The position numbers and the translations under genes were made by a program. A DNA stretch of 58,286 nt, from the NCBI GenBank assembly GCA_039679385.1, contig JBDKVB010000100.1, positions 1-58,286 of the forward strand, in the 5' to 3' direction. A model generated the notes under the pieces. That model searched no databases, was not told the origin of the DNA, and saw nothing but the letters and a program-made list of their open reading frames with translations. The stretch's first letter is position 1, and the number at the start of each line of letters is the position of its first letter. The DNA is from Armatimonadia bacterium. GTDB lineage: Bacteria; Armatimonadota; Zipacnadia; Zipacnadales; JABUFB01. Shown here one piece after another: positions 39,147 through 47,500 of the stretch.

Positions 39147-40556
39147 TCAGAGGTTCTTCAGGCAGTCGCGCATGGCGTGCTTGTATCCCTCGACGCCTGC
39201 CTGCAGATAGGTGAGCTCGCCCGGGAAGTTGATCTGTCCGTCGGCCGCGAGATGGAGCTGCTGCAGCCGCCCCTTCACAGCCACCATGTCCATCAGAAGG
39301 CGCAGGAGCAGGAACAGGTGGTAGGTGTCGCGAGCCGGCACTGTCAGCACCATGGCCGGAACGCCGTTGCGAGCAAGGTCGCTTACCGTGCCCTGCAAAG
39401 AGGCCTCCTGCAGCGCTGCCATACTCCGGCCCATGAAGATATCCACGCCGCCGCCGAGGGAGGTGTCGGTGGGCACGTCCAGGTCCTCGCCCAGGTCTCC
39501 CCAGCGCAGGAACAGGATCGCTTTGTCGCGAGGGCCGCTGATGATCCCGTTGAGCAGGGAGTGGTTGCTCGTTGGCCCACGGGAGGCGATGACATTCAGG
39601 CCGCCGCCGCGTTCCTGGATGGACTCGGTGTAGAGCTGGACCAGCCAGTCACCCAGCATCCGACAACCGGAGTAGTCGTACAGCACCAGTGAGCCGACGC
39701 CCAGTTGCTCCTCAGCCAGGTGAAGCCAGCGTGCCAGGCGGAAGGCGAGATTCTGCGGGTCCTCGGGATCGAGGAGGCCCAACTCATGGGCCCGGGCGTA
39801 GCCGGCCATCGCCTGCTCGACCCGCTCCTGCGGGGTCTGGAGATTGCTGTCGGTCGCCACGGCCAGGGGCAGCAGGCCCACCGGCGAAGGCTCCGAGAAC
39901 CTCCCGCCAACGCCCTCAGGAACCGGCAGGATTCCCAGGAACTCCTCGCGCTTGTCGGCGGCGAGGTCGAAAAGGATGCTGTCGCCGGGGCGCTCGCCGG
40001 TGGTGAACACGACCTGCTTCGTCCAGTTCTCGCCCAGTCGGTCCTTGATCGCGAGAAGGGTGCAGACCGTTTCGGGCGTCTTGCCGGACTTGCTGACGAT
40101 GTTGAAGGCGGTTCGGCCCAGCGCGCCCTGGGCCTCCAACATTCCAAGAAGCTCCCGCAAGGGCCGCGGGTCGAAGGTGTCGCCGGTGAAGTAGAGGCGC
40201 GGTGCGCCGCGCCTCTCGGCCGAGAGCTCGTTGTACAGCGTGTGATCGAGGACCTCATGGCAGACGCGAGGGCCGAGGTCTGAGCCGCCGATGCCGACGT
40301 GCACGAAGACCTCGAAGCCCGCGCGGACCCTCTCTGCGACCTGCAAGGACCGCTCGGTCAGGTCATTGCGGGTATGGAGGGTCGTCCAGGCCCGGAGGTT
40401 CTGCTCCAGCACGGACAGGCCGGCTGCGTTCTCGCTGACAAACTGATCGCGGATTGTGGCAAGGGCGGTGCTGATCTCGCCGAGGCGGACCTGCGCAACC
40501 CGGGGCGACACCAGGCGACTGAAGCCCTGGTCATCAAGACTCAAGGGGACGGACAT
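39147..40556 (-). CDS. pgi: Glucose-6-phosphate isomerase
   Basis: Interconverts glucose-6-phosphate and fructose-6-phosphate in glycolysis/gluconeogenesis. The 469-residue product is a compact PGI. It has the SIS motif FVHVGIGGSDLGPRV, YFTGDTFDPRPL, FNIVSKSGKTPET (family SKTFxTxET region), RFSEPSPVGLLPLA, and GPTSNHSLLNGIISGPRDK with the ring-opening His. The start at 40556 has no competing upstream frame. It is followed on the same strand by trpS, but a separate promoter lies between them, so they are not one operon. Confidence 0.92.
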   Translation of the reverse strand: MSVPLSLDDQGFSRLVSPRVAQVRLGEISTALATIRDQFVSENAAGLSVLEQNLRAWTTLHTRNDLTERSLQVAERVRAGFEVFVHVGIGGSDLGPRVCHEVLDHTLYNELSAERRGAPRLYFTGDTFDPRPLRELLGMLEAQGALGRTAFNIVSKSGKTPETVCTLLAIKDRLGENWTKQVVFTTGERPGDSILFDLAADKREEFLGILPVPEGVGGRFSEPSPVGLLPLAVATDSNLQTPQERVEQAMAGYARAHELGLLDPEDPQNLAFRLARWLHLAEEQLGVGSLVLYDYSGCRMLGDWLVQLYTESIQERGGGLNVIASRGPTSNHSLLNGIISGPRDKAILFLRWGDLGEDLDVPTDTSLGGGVDIFMGRSMAALQEASLQGTVSDLARNGVPAMVLTVPARDTYHLFLLLRLLMDMVAVKGRLQQLHLAADGQINFPGELTYLQAGVEGYKHAMRDCLKNL

Positions 40557-40720
40557 AGGCCAAGCACACTCCTGTCATGGCAAGGTGAATGCACCAATGA
40601 TAGCGCAAAGCGAGGGTCGATGAGAAGTGGAGCGGGCCGCAACGCATCGGCTTGCAGGGCGAGGAGCCCTTCACGAGGAACCACCCGGTGCCTGGAGACT
40701 TCACAGCAGGGGGTCTTACT

Positions 40721-41500
40721 ATGCGTATCTACATCCACACCGATCTTGAGGGCATCAGCGGAATCGACCGCGGCGAGATGGTGCCGCGTGACAGCGAGGA
40801 TTACCGGCGAAGCTGCGAGTTGCTCATGGGGGATCTGAACGCGGCGGTTGACGGCGCCTTCGCGGGAGGAGCTACGGAGGTCATCGTTCTCGACAGCCAC
40901 GGCGGCGGGAACAACTTCATCGTCGAGATGCTCGACCCGCGGGCCCAGCATGACCTTAAGCCGAACAAGAAGTGGTGGGGCATTCTCGATGAGCGCTGCG
41001 ATGCGACCTACTTCATCGGAGCCCACGCGATGGCCGGGACGATGAACGCGTTCCTCGACCACACGCAGTCTTCGCTGGCCTGGTACAACTACTCGATCAA
41101 CGGGCGCAAGATGGGCGAGCTGGCACAGTGGGCGCTGGTTGCCGGGCACTTCGGCGTGCCGCTGGTGATGATGAGCGGGGACGAGGCCGCCTGCAAGGAG
41201 GCGCACGACTTCTTCCGGCCCTGCAAGACGGCGGCAGTGAAGCGTGGAGTGGGCCGCCAGCGGGCCGAGGCCTTGCCGGTGGAGGAAGCTCACGCACGGA
41301 TCCGGCAGGCCGCTCACGATGCCATCGCGATCGTGCACGAGGCCAAGCCTTTCCAGCCGCAGAAGCCCTATGAGATCAGAGTCGAGTTCACGCGGGCAGA
41401 CTACGCCGACAGCGCCGAGGCCACAGGACGCGTGGACCGCATCGACGCTCGCACGGTGCGTAAGTACACGGACTGCGCGCTGGAGCTGTTTCCCAGGTAA
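40721..41500 (+). CDS. M55-family D-aminopeptidase (DppA-like), copy 1
   Basis: Zinc aminopeptidase of the DppA family, which cleaves D-amino-acid peptides such as D-Ala-D-Ala. All metal and active-site positions are visible: Asp8 and Glu10 (TDLEGISG), His60 (DSHGGG), His102 (GAHAMAG) and Glu133 (KMGELAQ), at nearly the same numbering as Bacillus DppA. Length is 259 residues. The ATG at 40721 has AGGGGG upstream; an earlier start at 40652 lacks homology. It is transcribed divergently from pgi. A second, diverged M55 gene lies at 43136-43942 on the other strand. Confidence 0.9.
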   Translation: MRIYIHTDLEGISGIDRGEMVPRDSEDYRRSCELLMGDLNAAVDGAFAGGATEVIVLDSHGGGNNFIVEMLDPRAQHDLKPNKKWWGILDERCDATYFIGAHAMAGTMNAFLDHTQSSLAWYNYSINGRKMGELAQWALVAGHFGVPLVMMSGDEAACKEAHDFFRPCKTAAVKRGVGRQRAEALPVEEAHARIRQAAHDAIAIVHEAKPFQPQKPYEIRVEFTRADYADSAEATGRVDRIDARTVRKYTDCALELFPR

Positions 41501-41537
41501 GGCGAGCTCCGCAAGCGAAACTGCGCAGGCATGACAA

Positions 41538-41564
41538 GGGGGACAGACGTGTAGCCTGTCCCCC
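41538..41564. terminator. Terminator-like hairpin between convergent genes
   Basis: GGGGGACAG and CTGTCCCCC form a perfect nine-base-pair stem with a nine-base loop, 38 bases after the M55 stop and before the stop of the converging small membrane-protein gene. T-tracts are short on both sides. Confidence 0.5.
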
Positions 41565-41646
41565 AAACCGTGTCTGGTACCCTTGCGCTATGCCCTCTGC
41601 CCTGCTGCGGACGAGCCCCGAAAGACGAGGGCGCGACCGCAAGGGG

Positions 41647-41877
41647 TCAGAGGACCTGGTTGATGGCCGGCTCCAGTGTCTGCTGCCCTTCTGCTTCCCC
41701 GGTGGCATTCATGGTAGCTTCCGGTGCAGCGCTGCCACTGCCGACCTCGATCTGGGCGTTGTCCTGTGGACCGGGCATATGCTTGGCCCAGGTGAGCTGG
41801 TAGATGACGAACAGGACTACCAGCAGGACAATGATGGCGGTGACGATGGCCAGCGGGCTGGCTTGCTGACTAGCCAT
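41647..41877 (-). CDS. Small single-pass membrane protein
   Basis: 76 residues: a short polar N terminus (ASQQASPL), one hydrophobic helix (AIVTAIIVLLVVLFVIYQLTW, residues about 10-30) and a soluble acidic/polar tail of about 45 residues without Cys. GGGAGG is 9-10 bases before the ATG, supporting a real gene. No family was recognised. A GFO/IDH/MocA oxidoreductase gene begins upstream on the same strand, with 155 bases between them. It could be a membrane adaptor or a short regulatory peptide. Confidence 0.6.
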   Translation of the reverse strand: MASQQASPLAIVTAIIVLLVVLFVIYQLTWAKHMPGPQDNAQIEVGSGSAAPEATMNATGEAEGQQTLEPAINQVL

Positions 41878-42032
41878 GCTAGCTGATCCTCCCTGGTTGG
41901 ACCCTCGCCTTACCGCTGCACGAGGGCAGCCTGAGGGGCTCGGAGTTAACTGTCTCAGAACTCATTCCCCTCCCGCGCCCCCAATTCCTTCTTCCCCGAG
42001 GGACGCGGACCTGTCTTCTGGGGTTGGCACCT

Positions 42033-42995
42033 CTAGAGACGCTCGTGGTAGATCCTGTCCACCAACTCCATGGTCTTCACTGCATCGCTCAAGCAGGTCT
42101 CGGGCTGCTGGCCGGTCTTCACTGCGTCGATGAAGGCGCGGTTCTCGCCCTCGAAGCCGTAGAAGACACGGAACTCATCGCTGCCGGCGGCCTTCTGCGT
42201 GGTGATGCGCTTCGGCTTCTCGGCGCCCTCCACGTAGATGTGGGCATCGGCGTTCGGGTTGACATAGGCCGAGATACCCTCGGCGTGCATCTCAAACTGG
42301 TGGATGCGGCCGCCGACACGCCAGTTGGCCATGAGGATTCCGGCGGCACCGTTCTCGAACTCCATCAGGGCGTTGAAGCGGGTGTCGAAGGACATGCCCT
42401 GGGAGCTGACCTCTCCGACGACCTTCCTCACGTCGCCGCCCAGGAAGCGGATGGTGTCGACCGCATGCACGGCGTCACAGGAGAGGATGTCGATCGCGCC
42501 GTTGTAGTAGGGACCGCCGGTGTGCCACTTGAAGAAGCATGAGAGAACCTGGAGCATGGGGCCGCCACGGTCGAGGACCATGTCGCGGACCTGGCGCAGC
42601 AAGGGGATGTAGCGTCGGTTGAAGCCCACGAGGGTGATACACCCGTTGCGCTCAGCGCAGCGTGCCATCTGCCGCGTCTGCTCCGCCGTGACACCGGGGG
42701 GCTTCTCCATGAACAGGTTGATCTTGTTGGTGAGCGCGTGGATGGCGATGTCGAAGAGATGATGAGGCGGCATGAGGACGTACAAGGCGTCCGGCGCGGT
42801 ATCCTCGATCATCTTCTTGTAGTCCGAGAAGGTCTTCTTGATGCCGTACTTCTCGGCCGTGGCCTTCAGCTTGTCGGGCATGAGATCGCACAGGCCGACA
42901 AGCTCGACATCGTCAAAGGTCGCCAGGGACGGGTAGTGGACGCTGTTGGCCATCCCGCCGGCGCCGATCAGGGCAACTTTCACTTTGCTGGCCAT
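42033..42995 (-). CDS. GFO/IDH/MocA-family NAD(P)-dependent oxidoreductase
   Basis: 320 residues with the N-terminal Rossmann motif VALIGAGGMANSVH (GxGGxA) and the conserved EKPPGV (here FMEKPPGVTAEQTRQM), where the Lys is catalytic. The C-terminal alpha/beta domain follows. The family oxidises or reduces sugars, inositols and similar compounds. AGGAGG lies before the ATG at 42995. It stands between two M55 peptidases (41500 and 43136), which suggests a catabolic neighbourhood, but the sugar substrate is not readable. Confidence 0.87.
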   Translation of the reverse strand: MASKVKVALIGAGGMANSVHYPSLATFDDVELVGLCDLMPDKLKATAEKYGIKKTFSDYKKMIEDTAPDALYVLMPPHHLFDIAIHALTNKINLFMEKPPGVTAEQTRQMARCAERNGCITLVGFNRRYIPLLRQVRDMVLDRGGPMLQVLSCFFKWHTGGPYYNGAIDILSCDAVHAVDTIRFLGGDVRKVVGEVSSQGMSFDTRFNALMEFENGAAGILMANWRVGGRIHQFEMHAEGISAYVNPNADAHIYVEGAEKPKRITTQKAAGSDEFRVFYGFEGENRAFIDAVKTGQQPETCLSDAVKTMELVDRIYHERL

Positions 42996-43135
42996 AACTG
43001 AACTCCTCCTGGCTTGCTGGGCACAGCCACTGGGTGCATGAGCCCTCGGCAATTCGGCACTCGCAGCGGCTGCACCTTCTCCGTCACCTCGTCTTCGAGA
43101 GACGCAGGGACGCTGCCGACCCGGGGCCCCACCAT

Positions 43136-43942
43136 CTAGCGCGGGTAGCCATACTTGAGGTAGAACAACTCGATGATGTCGGGGGCCTTGATCTCCAGGG
43201 TGTGGGCATCGATGACCGTGCCGACGGCAGGCGGGTTCTCCGGGTCGAAGGAGGGTGCGTAGCGCTCGTCACGGAATACCAGCGGCCCGGGGATGCTGTA
43301 GGGCTCGACTTGGCCGATCGTGCCCATGGCCCTCTTCGCCTGGGCCTGGATCAGTCGGCAGGCAGCCGGTGGCGCCATCGAAGCGGCAGAGAGTCGTGAG
43401 AGGCCCTGCTTGACGGCGGCTGTCGTGATGCCCGGGATGAAGCCCTCGACCTCACGACAAGCGTAGGCGTCGCCGGACAGGAAGATCATGGGGACACCAT
43501 AGTGACCGGCGATCATTGCCTGCATCCCGATCTCACCGTGCGAGATGCCGTTGAAGGTGTAGTTGCGGACCGTCAGGTTCATGGAGTGGCATAGGTTGGC
43601 CTGGGGAGTTGCGGCCTTGGCATGAGCACCCACGAGGGCTGTGGCATCGCAGGTGGCGTCCAGAAGAGGAAGCCAGAAAGGGCGCTCCTTGCCATGGACG
43701 ACCGTCACGCGCTCGTCCAGCAACTCAACGTCGATGGTGTAGCCTGCGCCATGGCCGTCATTGACGATCACCTCCGTCGCGCCGCCCTCAAAGAACCCGG
43801 CAACCGCGGCATTGACTTCACGCGTCAGCAAGCGACGAGCACGCATTCGGTACTCGAAGTTCTCGGCGGAGACGTCGTCACGCTCCTCGAACTTCCAGAC
43901 ACCGGCGACCCCTTCCAGGTCAGTCATCAGGTAGACCCTCAT
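43136..43942 (-). CDS. M55-family D-aminopeptidase (DppA-like), copy 2
   Basis: 268 residues. The family residues are present: Asp8/Glu10 (TDLEGVAG), His64 (NDGHGAG), His108 (GAHAKAA) and Glu137 (ISHGEIGMQ). It is a diverged paralogue of the gene at 40721, with an extra C-terminal stretch. The ATG at 43942 has GGGAG at the right distance, whereas an in-frame GTG at 43951 overlaps that site, so the ATG is preferred. The stop is 94 bases or more from the oxidoreductase gene on the same strand, probably one transcription unit. Confidence 0.85.
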   Translation of the reverse strand: MRVYLMTDLEGVAGVWKFEERDDVSAENFEYRMRARRLLTREVNAAVAGFFEGGATEVIVNDGHGAGYTIDVELLDERVTVVHGKERPFWLPLLDATCDATALVGAHAKAATPQANLCHSMNLTVRNYTFNGISHGEIGMQAMIAGHYGVPMIFLSGDAYACREVEGFIPGITTAAVKQGLSRLSAASMAPPAACRLIQAQAKRAMGTIGQVEPYSIPGPLVFRDERYAPSFDPENPPAVGTVIDAHTLEIKAPDIIELFYLKYGYPR

Positions 43943-44212
43943 CAGCTTCACTCCCGTTGTGCATGGCAGTTGCGGTGGTGCCCGCCCGGTTCACTCGAGG
44001 GGCTCACGGATCAGCCCCGGGCGAAGTCACTCACCCCGTCTGTAGTGCGGATTTCCCCTCGTGCTCGACCCGCACCTTGTGCGGGCATCGTGACCGTTCC
44101 GTGTTAGGTCAGATGCTCTACTCCAACTATGGATAGTGCGTGTCGTGGCGCAACGAGCAGTTAAGCGCACCTAAAGTTTACCTGTGGAAATGTGTAACAG
44201 GGTTCCAGACCG

Positions 44213-44241
44213 TTGACACAAGCCCCGGCTCCTCGTAACAT
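44213..44241 (+). promoter_or_regulatory. Sigma70 promoter before the GH2 gene
   Basis: TTGACA (44213-44218), exactly 17 bases, TAACAT (44236-44241). The predicted start is near 44248. It is followed after about 35 bases by a complete intrinsic terminator and only then, about 265 bases further on, by the GH2 gene. The rest of 43943-44212 shows no gene. Confidence 0.7.
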
Positions 44242-44282
44242 TCAGTTGTCCCGCGAGAATCCTCCGATTCGAGCGGCGATGG

Positions 44283-44325
44283 GCCAGCGGGCGGCCACCC
44301 CCCGGGACGCGCGCTGGCTTTTTTT
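44283..44325 (+). terminator. Seven-T intrinsic terminator in the GH2 leader
   Basis: GCCAGCG-G-GCG (44283-44293) pairs with CGC-G-CGCTGGC (44308-44318), one G-G mismatch in ten pairs, loop of 14 bases. It is immediately followed by seven T (44319-44325). Together with the promoter at 44213 it bounds a transcript of about 78 bases. Confidence 0.8.
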
Positions 44326-44372
44326 CTGCCTCGATTCTTCCCTTCCCCACAACGTGGCCAGGTCGAAGGAAT

Positions 44373-44513
44373 ATGCGCGTCACGGCGCGAAGTGCAGTCT
44401 GTGCCGGAATCCTCAGTGACCCCGACAGGTGTATGCCGGGCACGCTCTGCGCAGGCCTGTTCCGTGTCTCGACGACCGACCAGGCGCTGGTGATGCTGCA
44501 GCGGAAGTGGTAG
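44373..44513 (+). CDS. Possible small ORF in the GH2 leader
   Basis: A 46-codon frame beginning MRVTARSAVCAGIL with GAAGGA close before the ATG, after the terminator and before the GH2 gene. It has no recognised homology and an ordinary composition, and the ribosome binding site is only 2-3 bases from the start. It may be chance; listed because the region is otherwise unexplained. Confidence 0.2.
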   Translation: MRVTARSAVCAGILSDPDRCMPGTLCAGLFRVSTTDQALVMLQRKW

Positions 44514-44590
44514 GCACCGAGGCAACCACCGGCGCGCGACCGTTGACGACGGACGACAAAACGACCCTTCGCTGACAGGAGGAGTGTCCC

Positions 44591-47500
44591 GTGGGACGCT
44601 GCGCTCGTGCCGTGATGGTTCTGTCGGTCCTGGCGATGACGGTAGCTGTGGCGGCTCAACCTGCCTACGTGTGGCGCGAAGCCGAGACTGCCGACGAGGC
44701 GAACTTCGACCTGAAGACTTCCGGAGGTCCGCCGGAGGTCGTGAGTGAGGGCAAGCTTCTCGTCGGCTCGCTCACCGATCAGGAAGTGGCAGAGGGCAAG
44801 ATCGGCGCGGGGCGACAACTGGTCTATAACCTCAAAGTGGCCCAGGCCGGATCCTATCATCTGTGGATCCGCCTGGGCCTTGAGTTTGTGCGGGCACCGC
44901 TCAACTGGCGCATCGACCAGGGCGAGTGGAAGACGATCAGCCCGCAGGACCTCACGACGAATCTGACCGCTCTCGGCACGTGGTATGAGATCGGGTGGTA
45001 TGACTGCGGAGCCCTGAACCTGACGGCCGGAACCCATGTGCTGGAGCTTCTCGCCGACAAGCCCAACGGGAAGCGGTTCATCCTCGCGCTCGATGTGATT
45101 GCGCTCGCGCAAGGCAACTGGCAGCCCGACGGTCCGCTGAAGCCCGATCAGGAGCCGGACAGCGACCTTGACCGGCAGGCAGCGCAGCAGGTCTTCGAGT
45201 TGCCTGCGGCCGAGGGCACGGGCCGTCAGACGTTGTCGCTGAAGGGCGTCTGGCAGATCGCGCGGTTCGATGACCCCGACATGGATCAGGGCACTTACGA
45301 GCCGGTGCGCGAAGTCCCTGCAGCTCCGCACTGGCGCGGCATCCAGGTGCCTTCCGATCTCAAGGCCAGTCCCCTGCACCACCTGGCGCATCGTGTCTGG
45401 TACCGCACCCGTGTAGAAGTCCCGGCCTCGCTGGCGGGTCGAAGCTTCTCCCTGCACTTCGGCGGCACCAACTGGATCGCCTCGGTGCTGGTGAACGGGC
45501 AGTTCGTGGGCTGGCACAAGAGCACACGAATCCCCTGGGCCTGCGATATCACCTCCGCCCTCAAGCCGGGCCAAACCAACGAGATCTGGATCGGCATCAA
45601 GGACGGCTGGTACGCGATCGACGCGCAGTACCACAAGGTCACCCTCGACGAGCGACGCAACCTGCCGATGGCCGACACGAGCTTCCTCAAGTGGACGCGC
45701 TTCGTCGCGCCGCTGTACCCCTCGACCAAGGGCGACACCGACGGAACCGTCTTCGGGATCACGGACCCGATCAGCCTGGTCTCGACAGGGCGGGTCTACG
45801 TCGAGAACGTCTTCGTCCAGACCGCCGTCGCGAGCAAGCAGATCACGGCCCAGGTGAGACTGCGCAATGCCACGGATCGCGCTGTGGAGGCTGCGGTTAA
45901 GGCGGAGGCAGTCTTTGATCGCTCCGGCCAGGTGGAGAGGACTCTTCCTGCCGGAACCGTCCAGGTACCTGCCGGCGGAACGGCAACGGTCACACTCTCC
46001 TCGCCCTGGCCGGAGGCGAAGCTATGGTGGCCCTGGCAGGACCCCGCGAGCATGTACCGACTGCACACCTCCGTCTCCGTCGCAGGGACGCCGACGGACA
46101 CCCACGACCAGCGCTTCGGATTCCGCGAGGTCACCCTCGACGGAATCTACGTGCGGATCAACGGAGTGCGGTGCAACTTCTGGAACCTGCTCGGCGGGCT
46201 GGATGGGGACACGCCCGAACTCGCACTGGCGCACTTCCGCAAGGGCAACAACCGCTTCGAGAGGTTCAGCGCCGACCTGGGTCTCGGGAAGCTCCTCGGA
46301 CCGCGCAGCGCTCAACTCGACTGGACTGACACGCACGGGATCCCCGGGCGGCTTTCCACGATGGTCGACGGGATGTTCATCAACTACGACCTGCGCAACC
46401 CGGTGACGTGGGAGAACTTCGCCGAGCACACCGCGCAGGTGGTGGAGGCCTACCGCAACCACCCCTCCATCGTCGTGTACAGTCTGGAGAACGAGCTGCT
46501 GCTGATCAACGGGCGCCTGGGCTACGCGGGGATCATGGACCAGGTAGAGGCCAACGCTCGCAAGTACCTCGTCGATGTGGCGCATGGTCTTGATCCGACG
46601 CGCCCTTGCATGCTGGACGGCGGCGGAGCGCTGGCCGACAACTCGCTGGAGATCAACTGCCTGCATTACGCTGAGGCCGAGCACCAGTATTACCCCGAGA
46701 ACGCCTACACGCTCGAACGCTATGACACCGGAACGACCCGCAACGGCGCCTGGTGGTGGGATCGCAAACGACCTCTCGTCATGGGCGAGATGTCCTACTT
46801 CAGCGGCACCAATGCAAGCTGGGCGTGGGTCGGCGGCGATAGCGTGTTCATGGGTCGCGACGAGGCTCGCAAGGGGTTCGCCCGCTACCTGCGCTCTCTG
46901 ATGGAGGGCTACCGCTGGAACGACGTTGCCATGTTCTTCCCCTGGGGCGGCATGGACGGCTTTGAGGACTGCTGGATCAGCATGGCCCCGGTGGCGGCCT
47001 TCGTGCGGGAGCAGAACGGCTCCTTCTCTGGAGGCACAGAGCTGACGCGGACGTTGAAGGTCTTCAACGACACCCTCTCACCCGCGCCCGTCAAGTTCAC
47101 CTGGTCGCTGGAGATGAACGGGCGAAGAGTCCTCGGCGGGACGCAGGCCCTCACGATCGAGCCCGGCTTCGCGCAGCAGATCAGTCTGTCCGGCAACCTT
47201 CCCCAGGTGACGCAGCGCACGCCGGCCCAGCTTGTACTGGAGGCAAGTCAGGAGGGTGCACCGGCCTTCCGCGACGTGAAACAACTCGCGTTCTTCCCGC
47301 AGGGGCTCTCGCTGTCGCTCAAGCGACCGCTGTTTGTGCTGGAGGCTGAGCCGAAGCTGACCGACTGGCTGAAGGGGCAGGGCGTCGCGGCGACGCAGGT
47401 CACCAACCTCACTGCCGTGACCACACCGGACGGCCTTGTCGTTGTGGGTGCCGACTTCCTGCAGTCCGGGCAGTCGGTCGCAGACTTCGTGCGCTATGCC

